60,000 bases of DNA, from contig NC_088302.1 of the NCBI RefSeq assembly GCF_032854445.1, forward strand, positions 56,152,237 through 56,212,236, given 5' to 3'. Shown here in pieces: positions 24,366-35,352 of the stretch (its first letter is position 1; each line of letters opens with the position of its first letter). Both the position numbers and the translations under genes were made by a program. Under the pieces are notes generated by a model. That model was given only the letters and a program-made list of their open reading frames with translations. It ran no database searches and was not told where the DNA came from. Origin of the DNA: Liolophura sinensis (taxonomy: Eukaryota > Mollusca > Polyplacophora > Chitonida > Chitonidae).

Positions 24366-24565
24366 ACAGAAAGTTTGTTGTCTGAGTGATGCTAGAATGT
24401 ACTCTGCTATTATAACATAATATAATGTTATATTTAACAGAATATCCTGTTAGTCTAATAGAGTCTTTATGTTGAATTAGAAGAAAACGTGTGTTACATT
24501 TAACATAACAAAATACTCCAGTAACAGAATGCATTCTAGCATCTCTCAGACAACCGACTTTCTGC
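24366..24565. mobile_element. Short MITE with about 48-bp terminal inverted repeats, 200 bp
   Basis: The left arm (CAGAAAGTTTGTTGTCTGAG then TGATGCTAGAATG) matches the reverse complement of the right arm (CATTCTAGCATCTCTCAGAC then AACCGACTTTCTG) with only a few mismatches. The dinucleotide TA flanks both ends (24364-24365 and 24566-24567), as expected for a TA target duplication of the Tc1/mariner type. The interior is AT-rich, with ATAACATTATATTATGTTAT, and codes for nothing. Confidence 0.85.
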
Positions 24566-24739
24566 TAATCTTACCAGATTAATATACTGAGTGTACAGCC
24601 GGCATGGCATGATTCCTTGCACATATACTTATGGACAAATCAATTACACAGCCACAATACACAACTAACGTAATTATTCTAGGTATTGCTGCTCTGTGGA
24701 AAATAATTTAAATATGGGAAGTTCATCAGGTTTCAAGAT

Positions 24740-24930
24740 CCAGCATAAACCCGCGTTTTGAAATCAACAGATTTGAACTTTCATCATAAACCCCACCCCC
24801 CGCTTTGAAATCAACAGCTTTGAAATTCCATCACAAACCCGCGCTTTGAAATCAACAGATTTGAAATCCTATCATAACCCCGGTTTGAAATCAACAGATT
24901 TGAAAATCCATCATAAACTTTGCTTTGAAC
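24740..24930. repeat. Tandem repeat, about 4 copies of 40-50 bp
   Basis: CGCTTTGAAATCAACAGATT then TGAAATTCCATCATAAACCC recurs four times with small insertions (a C-run in the second copy). Confidence 0.85.
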
Positions 24931-25377
24931 GCTCAGACCTAGCACTGGTCTATGTCCATAAAACTTTAAATCACACCACCGGTTGTGATCAACGGACTCA
25001 TCAGACGGAGCAGAGAAAATTACAAGCGAATAACTGATCTGACTGATTCACAACGGAGAAAATGTCATATTCACCTTGAGGCAACGCCTGCTCATACATG
25101 TCTACAGGAACAAGCTGTATAGATAATGTGGTAATCTGTATAAATCAATGACATGAACACAGAGAAAAACTGTGCATTCACCGGTGAAATGTATGCACAA
25201 CTACGTCATAAATTGCTTAGCAAATATGAAAAGCTAAAAGCTCTTTAAAACTGCTGGATTTTCACTAAACTCCAATCTTTGATGTTTTGGTAATTTTTGT
25301 TGTTATTTTTACATTATGTCTACAACAGCTTAATTGTACTACATTTTCATTAACAGGATAAAGCTCTGCATTATCCC
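24931..25377. other. Non-coding sequence
   Basis: Unique sequence with nothing recognised. Confidence 0.35.
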
Positions 25378-25474
25378 GAGGTTCGTGGGTTTCCCCTAGG
25401 CTCTGATCAGTTTCCTCTGACCGTAAATGCTGACCGCCTTCTTATAAGTTAAATATTAAGTACGGCACAAAAGA
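25378..25474 (+). mobile_element. Diverged SINE fragment, plus orientation
   Basis: GTTCGTGGGTTTCCCCTAGG, GATCAGTTTCCTCTGACC and TAAATATTAAGTACGGCACA appear in the order of the SINE core and 3' end. Head and A-rich tail are gone. Confidence 0.55.
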
Positions 25475-25501
25475 GCCAATACACCATACCCAAGCACTTT
25501 T

Positions 25502-25517
25502 GGGGGGGGGGGGGGGG
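25502..25517. repeat. G16 homopolymer
   Basis: Sixteen consecutive G residues just before the 38-bp array; a G-run this long may also be an assembly weak point. Confidence 0.9.
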
Positions 25518-25544
25518 AGAGTGGTTAACCATCCACCTTTATTC

Positions 25545-26283
25545 ACTTATAAACTTTGGAGAATCAATCCATCCTTTTTTTTTACGTAAACACTATTGGA
25601 GGATCAATCCACCTTCTTTTACCTAAACAATATTGGAGAATCAATCCACCTCTTTTTTTACCCAAACACTAATGGAGAATCAATCCACCTTCTTTCACCT
25701 GAACACTATTGGAGAATCGATCACCTTCTTTCACCTGAACACTATTGGAGAATCGATCCACCTTCTTTTACCTGAACACTATTGGAGAATCGATCCACCT
25801 TCTTTTACCTGAACACTATTGGAGAATCGATCCACCTTCTTTTACCTGAACACTATTGGAGAATCGATCCACCTTCTTTTACCTGAACACTATTGGAGAA
25901 TCGATCCACTTTCTTTTACCCATACACTATTAGAGAGTCCATCCACCATTATCAACCTGAGCCAATCCACCTTAATCTACCTGAACACATTTAGAGAGTT
26001 AATCCACCTTCATCTACCTGAACACATTTAGAGAGTTAATCCGCCTTTATCCACCAAAACACATTTAGAGAGTTAATCCGCCTTTATCCACCAAAACACT
26101 TTTGGAGAGTTGATCCACCTTCATCTACCTGAACACATTTAGAGAGTTAATCCGCCTTTATCCACCAAAACACTTTTGGAGAGTTAATCCGCCTTTATCC
26201 ACCAAAACACTTTTGGAGAGTTAATCCGCCTTTATCCACCAAAACACTTTTGGAGAGTTGATCCACCTTTATCTACCTGAACA
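25545..26283. repeat. 38-bp tandem repeat, about 19 copies
   Basis: CTATTGGAGAATCGATCCAC then CTTCTTTTACCTGAACA repeats with a 38-base period. The 25740-25920 copies are nearly identical; later copies shift to TTTAGAGAGTTAATCCGCCT and form a second subfamily. A SINE adjoins the right end. Confidence 0.93.
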
Positions 26284-26450
26284 ATTTGATTATTTTATTT
26301 ATTTTATTGATGTCTTACGACGTACTCAAGAACATTTCACAGTTTCGACGCCCGCCAGAATTATAGTGGCAGGAAACCAGGCAGGGTCTGGGGAAAACCA
26401 TCCGCAGGTTGCGGCAAGACCTTCCCACGTACGGCCTGAACAGTTTGGGT
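26284..26450 (-). mobile_element. SINE copy, minus orientation, diverged
   Basis: Plus-strand TTATTTATTTTATTGATG (tail) is followed by ACGTACTCAAGAACATTTCA, the CATCCGCAGGTTGCGGCAAG block and CCTTCCCACGTACGGCC, in the order of the full copy at 32387-32662. The tRNA-like head is missing. It starts exactly where the 38-bp array stops. Confidence 0.85.
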
Positions 26451-27461
26451 TAAACACTTTAACAGGAGAAGATGTATGTACAAAAGAATTTCTAGTTTAC
26501 ACAGACATTAAGCATACATGGCCAGAACACCGCATATAATGGTTGATGTCTGTAGTTATATTAAGACAGGTACATACGTAATGAAGGGATTGCCTTAGTC
26601 TGATATACGCTAAACAAATAGGTCCTCAGAAAAAATACAAACGATACAGGACGTGTAAAAAGGTTGAACAAATCCGAGCAGGTAATAAACTCATAAAATG
26701 AAATATAATTAAAATAAAATAAAAGGCAACTTAGTTGTCGTAAGAGAGTCATATTTAAAGATGAATAACAAGAACCACAACAATAGGGAAAAGATGATGA
26801 AACTTAAAATACAGCATATTTACAGTTCTGAAACCGGTTTTCAATCTCCATGTTGTATCAATGGTAGATATGTAACACAGTGGGTGCCATTTGGCAAAAT
26901 ATACGTGGTTGAAAGATTACTATAATGTACGTAAAAGTACATAATAAAGTAAAATGATTACATGAAATACTTAACTTCCCGTCCCTTGTTGGTTTCATGA
27001 AAGTCCTCGATAAATGATCATCTTAACGAGGCTACAGCTGTACATTATGAGCAGAGTCCCATTTGGGCGTCATACGCCATAACGTACGAAATTTATGTAT
27101 GCTTCAAACTTACTCTGAGAAATAGTTCAACCTGTGCGAAATTTATGAATTTAAGAAATAGTTCAGGAAAATTCAGCAAAAGTTGAATACTGTTGTCTCT
27201 CACGTAAGGATTAATGTAAGGATTAGGGATTAAATGATAAACTTGTAAATACAGCTCACTAAGTAAAACTTGAGGCTTTAGAATATATACTCTGACTTTG
27301 GAAGAGTGCCTCATAAACATTTCTTAATTTTTCAACGATAACTTGTTGTTGGGTTGGTTAGGAATAAACTGAGGAACAGTCCTAATGAAGCAGCTGGATG
27401 GTTCGTTTAGGGCTAATATATCCGTGTAACAGCAACCATAAGAAAATAAGTGTAAAATAGA
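26451..27461. other. Non-coding AT-rich sequence
   Basis: No domain-bearing frame or repeat recognised. Confidence 0.4.
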
Positions 27462-27695
27462 CAGTGAAAACAGACGGTGAGAAATAGACGGTGAAAAACA
27501 GACGGTGAGCTAGAAATAGACGATGAAAAACAGACGGTGAGAAATAGACGGTGAGAAACAGACGGTGAGAAACAGACGGTGAAAAACAGACAGAGAGAAA
27601 TAGACGGAGAAAAAAAGAGACGGTGAGAAATAGACGTTGAAAAACAGACGGTGAGAAATAGACGGTGAGAAATGGACGGTGTGAAAGATTGTAGT
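27462..27695. repeat. Short tandem repeat, unit about 15 bp
   Basis: AGACGGTGAGAAATAGACGG and AGACGGTGAAAAACAGACGG alternate about 15 times; an open minus-strand frame is a result of the 15-base period. Confidence 0.9.
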
Positions 27696-28117
27696 GAAAA
27701 AAAGTGTCATGATGTATTAGCTCATTGATTTAAAGCCTGAATAATGCAGAATCAAATGATGTAAGATACAAGAGTTACTCTTATACTATCCTGTCAATTG
27801 AAAACGAATGAGAACACGGGTTGGGATTCACCGCAATAGACCTACATGTGCTTGGCCATATTTCCTAAACAATGGTGAGCAGCATTTCAAGAAGCTCAAC
27901 CATGCTGGGACACTACTCAATCTTCATTTTTGTCGTACTTTGTCTCAGTTTGGGTACTGAGTCTAGATACCAATGTGTACTCTCATAATCGGTCTTATAA
28001 TTACACATTACAAGCCCATAAGCGGGTGATAATCTATAATACCCTTAAGCGGGTAAAACTCTAAGACTACCCTATATTTAAGCGGGAGTATGATGTAAGC
28101 TAAGACTTTCCAATGTC
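27696..28117. other. Non-coding sequence with a small AAGCGGGTA-type repeat
   Basis: Near 28020-28095, ATAAGCGGGT, TTAAGCGGGT and TTAAGCGGGA recur, about three diverged copies. Otherwise unassigned. Confidence 0.35.
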
Positions 28118-28200
28118 CTTATTTATTTGATTTATTTATTTGATTGGTGTTTTACGCCGTACTCAAGAATATTTCACTTATACGACGGCGGCCAACATTA
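28118..28200 (-). mobile_element. SINE 3' end, minus orientation, truncated
   Basis: TTATTTATTTGATTGGTGTT (tail side) and ACGCCGTACTCAAGAATATT then TCACTTATACGACGGCGGCC match the full SINE closely; the 5' two thirds are absent, a typical 5' truncation. Confidence 0.88.
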
Positions 28201-31039
28201 TGTTAATGTCCTTAAGCTGTTTCCTTAGAACAGCTTAAGAGACCACGCGTATGGTTACCTAGAAACACATTCCGTGAGACGGCGGTGTTCGTCAAGCAGT
28301 CGAGTACAACCAGGGCATGGCGACCCTTTACATTCATCCTAACACCCTGTAATGCTTGTCAGTATCACGCTCTATACATAATATTCCGCTCCCAGTGACT
28401 AGACCGTGTTATAAACTGAACATCAATGATTAGATTAGAGTGAGAGTGAGGATTACCTGCTTAGACTTACCTGGTGTAGAGCGGTCTATAGGAACCTTAA
28501 TCCATGTCAGGGTAGCGTGGGATGATCCCTGGGGTCTGGATTTGTTCAGTCAGGCAGGCTTTCCTGGAGCACCGACGCAGTCCGGGTTGGAAAACTTGGA
28601 ATAAGACTAGGCCAGGCAAGGCCTCACGCGCGCTACGCTGGATAAGGTGTACAACAACGGATACCTGGTGGCCTGGACTAACGGCGACAAAAAGTCACAC
28701 AGCTTCTTGTGTGTGTGTATGTGTTTGTGTTTTAGAGAAAAAATGTAGTGGTAGATAAATAGATATTATTGAAACGGAAATAGTTGCACTGAAGTGTGAC
28801 ATGCGGTCTAAAACAAAAATAATGACTGTGAAGACATACAGGTCGGTTGATATTAAACTCAGTGCGAAACATATCACCACTTATAAACAAGATTCAAGCA
28901 GACGTTTTCAATTTAAAAACCTGAAGGATTTCAAGGAAATCACCCACACATATCTCTCTCTCTGTTCCAATTTAACAATCTCACTATATCGAGGAAGTAT
29001 ACTATTTCCTATGAACATATAAGTGGACGAGTTAGGGCACGTGAGACCCCCGCCTTGGGGGCCTCATCTGCACGCGCCATACAGTTCAGTTCAGGTCAAG
29101 GCGTCCCAAAAGTCCCCATGTATCAGTCTACTTACAGTTACCTAAGAGGAGCTATCCGCCTTATCCGGAAAGGCTTTCCAAGAATAGACTGCGTGCATTC
29201 CAGTTTTGATATATCGGACAGAGTGCTGGTGAAGGGAGTGGGGGGGGGGGATCTTGGGATTCCGTGCACCCAGTCACTCTTGTGTTCCTCCTGGAAGTTA
29301 AATACAACACGCTATAAAGTCTACTACAGTCTACTATCAGCCACTAATTTTGTTCTCATTCTGTGCTCATGCACGAACTCCCTGCGCATGGCAGTTCTTT
29401 ACCGGTGCGATGCCGAATGTTAACAGGTCGGTGGCTGACTCCTGGTGTAGGCTCATGTGCACCGATTCACTCCAATAAATACATGTAGATGCATTTGTTT
29501 TCATTGTACCAACAATCATAACAGTCCATGTAACATGAAATCCCCGTTCTCAACGATAATTTTCTTCACAATTACGCGAAATCGATACATGAATTTCAAG
29601 CAAAAACACCGTATCTGGTTTGTTTTTAGACGTAGAGCTAATAATGACAGGTCGTGTGGAATCTGATGAAAACAGGAAACAATGCCCCCCCACCCCCAAT
29701 CCCCGGCCCTTGGGGCTTGGCGATCACTATCTGAAGACGCTGATGTAGGCTATATACATAGTTTTCCGCATGATCAGCCGGCCCCATCCACATTGCTTAT
29801 CCTTAACTCCCTTCATAATCCAAATGAATTCCGCATTTATCAGTATTTTGTTTATTTTTCCTGTTCATGACGAAAGCAACAATTAAGGCAAGCTTTGACT
29901 GACCCGTACACTTGTTTCTGTTCTGATGTCAACTAATTTAGATAAACATCATTGTTCACGCATTGTTTTTAGCTGGTCTGTAATAAATGCAACCACATTT
30001 ATTCAAACACAGAGCAAGGCCGTGGAACAAACCGCTCGAATATACGTAAGCGCGTTTACAATCACAATTAATGGCGAAACAAATCTCTTACAATGTTAGA
30101 AATAAATCTTTGTATCACTTGTAACAAAGTCAATTTCACAAGTTGTTGAAATGGTTGTTAGGACCTGCTGATAACAATTGAAAGACCTTCTTGCAGCTTC
30201 ATATCGGAACAATCGGTTGACGGAGTATAAGCCATATCTCATCACGAATACGTTTGCTAATTAAGCACATCTAATGACACTTGTAATTCTTCCCTCCTAT
30301 GTGTTTTTTCCTTCCATTAATTGTGTATATTTTTTCTAAACTTTCACTTCCCTTCCGCCCTCCAACTTTCCGCTATTTCGATAATATCTTATTCTTCTTA
30401 CCTTCAAAAATTTGTTAACGTTTAAACACATTATTGATAACCCCGACACTACTGTCTGGTTGCCTGTTCGGAATGTGCCCTGGGGTAAAGTTCTGCTCAT
30501 CAATCTCAACGTCACTGAGTTTTAAGGACAAGAAACGTACGACCATGTTAGGGAGATAAAACAACAGATTAAAGTAACATCAGCAGTAAGAGATTTAATA
30601 TCACATCTCCTTGCTTAAACACTTAAGTCTTCTCCACCTGTGTCTTTTGTAATTAGCTGAACAGTTCTAAACATTACCCGAGATATGTACAAAACCTGGC
30701 TAAATTTATCTGTTACACACGAAAGTATACGAGGTTCGGATGACAACATAATTTAGATCCATAACGTTTTAATTCCATACATGTCCATAAGACACATGTG
30801 AACCCACAAACCATAAAGCTTGATCGGATCACGTCTCCGTAATAGCTTACATTATCATGCTATGACCATCGTTCTATTATCATGCTACTATAGCTTTTCA
30901 CAAACAAGCTTGTTGTTATGGTCAATGCTAAAAAGTGGGCAAAGGTCCTGAAATCGAAACCACCTGTTGCCGAACAGCATCGGGATACTGTTACGACGAT
31001 AACAAACAATGCCTTTAATGTATTATCAACGAACTTATC
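28201..31039. other. Long non-coding region, no gene recognised
   Basis: About 2.8 kb. Several short frames (28522-28758, 29055-29423, 29457-29666) contain no known domain and lack paired splice signals. A C-rich tract (CCCCCCCACCCCC) lies near 29684 and a G9 run near 29240. Nothing supportable. Confidence 0.4.
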
Positions 31040-32280
31040 TGGTCACACATGACCGATCGAGCACCAACAACAGTAATTAGTATCTAGTCACACATGACGG
31101 GTGGAGCAGCGACAACAGTGTGTAATTAGTATCTGGTCACACATGACCGGTCGAGCACCAACAACAGTAATTAGTATCTGGTCACACATGACCGGCGTAT
31201 CAGCGACAACAGTGTGGTAATTAGTATCTGGTCACACATGAACGGTGGAGCAGCGACAACAGTGTGGTAATTAGTATCTGGTCACACATGACCGGTCGAG
31301 CACCAACAACAGTAATTAGTATCTGGTGACACGTGGCCGGTGGAGCAGCAACAACAGTGTGGTAATTAGTATCTGGTCACACATGACCGGTGGAGCAGCG
31401 ACAACAGTGTGGTAATTAGTATCTAGTCACACATGACCGGTGGAGCACCAACAACAGTAATTAGTATCTGGTCACACATGACCGGTGGAGCACCAACAAC
31501 AGTGTGGCAATTAGTATCTGGTCACACATGACCGTTGGAGCAGCGACAACAGTGTGGTAATTAGTATCTAGTCACACATGACCGGTCGAGCACCAACAAC
31601 AGTAATTAGTATCTGGTCACACATGACCGTTGGAACAGCGACAACAGTGTGACAATTAGTATCTGGTCACACATGACCGTTGGAGCAGCGACAACAGTGT
31701 GGTAATTAGTATCTAGTCACACATGACCGGTGGAGCAGCAACAACAGTAATTAGTATCTGGTGACACGTGGCCGGTGGAGCAGCAACAACAGTGTGGTAA
31801 TTAGTATCTGGTCACACGTGACCGTTGGAACAGCGACAACAGTGTGGTAATTAGTATCTAGTCACACATGACCGGTGGATCAGCGACAATAGTGTGGTGA
31901 TTAGTATCTGGTCACACATGACCGGTGGATCAGCGACAACAGTATCTGTGACAACAGTGTGGTAATTAGTATCTGGTCATACATGACCGGTAGAGCGGCG
32001 ACAACAGTGTGGTAATTAGTATCGGGTCAAACATGACGGGTGGAACAGCCACAACAGTGTGGTAATTAGTATCGGGTCAAACATGACGGGTGGAACAGCC
32101 ACAACAGTGTGGTAATTAGTATCTGGTCACACATGACCGGTGGGACAGCGACAACTGCGTGGTAATTAGTATCTGGTCAAACATGACGGGTTGAACACCA
32201 ACAACAGCGTGGTAATTATTGTCTGGTAACACACGATTTGTGGGTCAGCAACAGTGGTGTGGTAATTAGCGTCTGCTCAC
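31040..32280. repeat. Tandem repeat, unit 44-50 bp, about 25 copies
   Basis: AATTAGTATCTGGTCACACA then TGACCGGTGGAGCAGCGACA repeats throughout. Long units carry ACAGTGTGGT before AATTAG and are 50 bases; short units go straight from ACAACAGT to AATTAG and are about 44. Long and short types are interspersed, with short ones mostly carrying CACCAACAAC. Confidence 0.94.
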
Positions 32281-32386
32281 ACATGATCGGTGGACACACA
32301 TTTTAATAAGCCGTTCGTCGTTACATATAGAGTACACGCATGTAATTAGCCATGCGTCATTACATATACAGTACACACAGTTTCAA

Positions 32387-32662
32387 TTTTTTTTTTTTTT
32401 TTTTGATTGGTGTTTTACGCCGTACTCAAGAATATTTCACTTATACGACGGCGGCCGGCATTATGGTGGGCGGAAACCGGGAACAGCCCGGGGGAAGCCC
32501 ACGACCATCCGCAGGTTGCTGTCAGACCTTCCCACATACGGCCGGAGAGGAAGCCAGCATGAGCTGGACTTGAACTCACATTGGTGAGAGCTCGCATTGG
32601 TGAGAGACTCCAGGGTTATTACGCTGCGCTAGCGCGCTAACCAACTGAGCCACGGAGGCCCC
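32387..32662 (-). mobile_element. Complete tRNA-derived SINE, minus orientation
   Basis: Read on the minus strand it begins with a tRNA-like head: TGGCTCAGTTGGTTAGCGCG fits an A box and GAGTTCAAGTCC a B box. A central region with CGGATGGTCGTGGGCTTCCC follows, then a 3' end with GTGAAATATTCTTGAGTACG and a long A tract (plus-strand T-run at 32387-32404). Plus-strand CAGTTTCAATT and CAGTTTTAATT flank the two ends and are a likely target duplication. Internally TGGTGAGAG is duplicated near 32583-32606. Transcription of the family would be by RNA polymerase III from the A and B boxes. This is the reference copy for the other fragments in the window. Confidence 0.93.
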
Positions 32663-33339
32663 CAGTTTTAATTAACAGTGCGTCATTACATATACAGTAC
32701 ACCCTAAAGCACTGGGGATAGTACATGTACTTTGAGTTTCGGGTTTTGTCTTGCGTCAGTCGGTCGCACGGCTGCCATTGTACTGTGTGTAAATGAGTGA
32801 GGTGTCATGTTTGGCGTCATCAGCATAGTCTTCCAGTGAGGCACTGTAGCATGTCGCTACTGGTATGACAACCAAAGCTCAAAGCGACGTCACTCCTCAA
32901 ACAAGGGAACAAATAACAACACAATAGATATGATTTGAAAAGTAAAATGTCAAAAACTATTAAGTGTTAAAACTCGTTTCGTTTACTTTCGTTTGTGAGT
33001 GGAAATTTCGCAATACTGCACTTGGGTAAGGTGACTTGATAAATAAAGTCGTCAGGCTATCAGCCGAGTATATGTACTCTCCATTTCCGGAGAACCGATA
33101 ATTTGGCATATACCGGATACACCCACTCACAATTGTGTTTTACGAGCCAGGGTGCTACACGGTGACCCAGAACACGCGTTAAGTTATAATTCCAAATACA
33201 GGTGATTATATATGGAACGCCGAATGGGTCATCAGGGTTAAGTGTACATTCCGTTGCAATGTTGTGAAACTCGCCTCTGTATCAAATGTAGCCTGGGGTG
33301 TCCCTGGTCCATTGGTCCATGGAAATGTGCAATGATACA
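32663..33339. other. Non-coding sequence after the SINE
   Basis: Contains one more unit of the GCGTCATTACATATACAGTA repeat that also precedes the SINE, so the SINE landed in a small tandem repeat. The rest is unassigned. Confidence 0.4.
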
Positions 33340-33860
33340 TGGACTTGCCATGAAAATATGGCATTCTAACATGACAATATTAAACTTAAACTTGACAATA
33401 TGATATCCTGACCAGGCAATATGAAATCCTGACAGAACAATATCAAATGTTAACTTGACAATATGATATCCTGACCAGGCAATATGAAATCCTGACAGAA
33501 CAATATCAAATGTTAACTTGAGAATATGATATCCAGGCAATAAGTAATTTTGACATGACAGTATAAAATTTAACTTGACCATGTGATATCCTGATTTGAC
33601 AATAAAAAAATCTGACATCACAGAATGATGTCTGGATTTTTTGATAATTTGAAATCCTGAACGGACAATATGGACGACGTTTTAAATGGACACAACTATA
33701 TTCTAACTTGGGAATTTGAAATTCTGACTTGACAATAATTCTTTAACTCCATGCTACTTTGAAATTCCAAGTTAAGAAATTGAAACTCTGACTTGACCGG
33801 ATGCTATTCTGGCGACAATAAGAAATTCTACCACGACAATATGAAAATTTAAGTTTACCA
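33340..33860. repeat. Degenerate tandem repeat, unit about 19-20 bp
   Basis: TTGACAATATGATATCCTGA, CAGGCAATATGAAATCCTGA and similar units repeat with heavy divergence; a block of about four units is duplicated at 33395-33455 and 33455-33530. Confidence 0.85.
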
Positions 33861-34124
33861 GTTGAGAAATGCATACCGTGACATATTGGCAGAGTTGACA
33901 AAGTTCCTTGTAAACACCTTTAAGTTCGGAAGGGTCATGAAGTGTATTGTGGTAAATGAAAATAAACCGAGATGTTGCCTGAGGTGCCCTATACACGTGA
34001 CTGTTCAAACACAGATTCACTGTACAATGTCTTTCAATTTATTCATGTAGGTGAATATGGGTATGAAGGATTTCAGGCTAACTCTGGAAAACATGCGGTT
34101 TTCTGCCGCATATTTCGCAAAAAC

Positions 34125-34325
34125 ATATTTCGCCAAAAACTGGGGTATTCACAAAAACCTGTCGTATTCCGTCACAAACCTGACGTGTTTCGCACAAAAC
34201 CTGTTGTATTCCGCCAAAAACGTGTCGTATTTCAAAAACGGGTTGTCGTATTTCGCCAAAACTTGTCGTATTTTAATAACGGGCGGTCGTATTTCGTCAA
34301 CAATTTGTTGTATTTCGCCAGAATT
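34125..34325. repeat. Degenerate tandem repeat, unit about 26 bp
   Basis: CTGTCGTATTCCGTCACAAA, CTGTTGTATTCCGCCAAAAA and GTCGTATTTCGCCAAAACTT are variants of one unit repeated about seven times. Confidence 0.8.
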
Positions 34326-34414
34326 GACATGAGTGTGGACAAAAAGTTGCCACGAGCCAAATCGGATAATTGGGAAAAGGTTTGGGAGTGGGGGCGGAGG
34401 ATAAATGTAGTTCA

Positions 34415-35193
34415 CAGTTTCTCATTGTAGGGGCATTGAGGGTAAATGTAGTTCACAGTTTCTCATTGTAGGAGGGATCAAGGGTAACTGTAGTTCACAG
34501 TTTCTCATTATAGTGGGAATTGAGGGAAAATGCAGTTTCTCATTGTAGGTGGGATCGAGGGTAAATGTAGTTCACAGTTTCTTATTGTACGGGGGATCGA
34601 GGGCAAATGTAGTTTACAGTTTCTCATTATAGTGGGAATCGCGGGTAAATGTAGTTCACAGTTTCTCATTGTAGGGGGGATCGAGGGTAAATGTAGTTCA
34701 CAGTTTCTTATGGTAGTGGTGATCGAGGGTAAATGTAGTTCACAGTCTCTCACTGTAGTGGTGATCGAGGCTAAATGTAATTCACAGTTTCTTAATGTAG
34801 TGGAGATCGAGGATAAATGTAGTTCACAGTTTCTCATTGTAGGGGGGGATCGAGGGTACATGTAGTTCACAGTTTCTTATTGTAGGGGCATTGAGGGTAA
34901 ATGTAGTTCACAGTTTCTTAATGTAGTGGGGATCGACGGTAAATGTAATTCACAGTTTCTTTGCGGGGGGGGGGGGGTCGCGGGTAATTGTAGTTTACAG
35001 TTTCTCATTGTAGGAGGGAACGAGGGTAAATGCAGTTCACAGTTTCTTATTATTAGGGGGATCGAGGGTAAATGTAGTTCACAGTTTCTCATTATAGTGG
35101 GAATCGAGGGTAAATGTAGTTCACAGTCTCTTATTGTAGCGGTGAACGAGACTAAATGTAGTTGACAGTTTCTTAATGTAGTGGGGATCGAGG
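34415..35193. repeat. 42-bp tandem repeat, left part, about 18 copies
   Basis: GGGATCGAGGGTAAATGTAG then TTCACAGTTTCTCATTGTAG repeats every 42 bases. As 42 is divisible by three, both strands stay open in places. The array is interrupted at 35193 by a LINE and resumes at 40795. A G13 run lies near 34965. Confidence 0.95.
35181..35193. repeat. 13-bp direct repeat flanking the LINE, left
   Basis: GTGGGGATCGAGG stands immediately before the LINE 3' end and again immediately after its 5' end at 40795-40807. This fits a target site duplication, though the site is itself a satellite unit, so the match would be expected there in part by chance. Confidence 0.6.
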
Positions 35194-35352
35194 AATGAGT
35201 GAGTGAAAGTTTTAACGTCGCTTTCAACAATATTTAAGTTTTATCGCGACAATAAAACGTCAAGTAGTCGATCTACTACGGATAATTCATTTACTATTCA
35301 GTCAAAAAAGAACACCAGAAGTCACATAACAAACACAGACGGTAGTTTAAAA

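Noticed and set aside
34530-34865. Open frames on both strands in the 42-bp array
   Set aside because: A 14-codon unit is open by arithmetic; no gene features.
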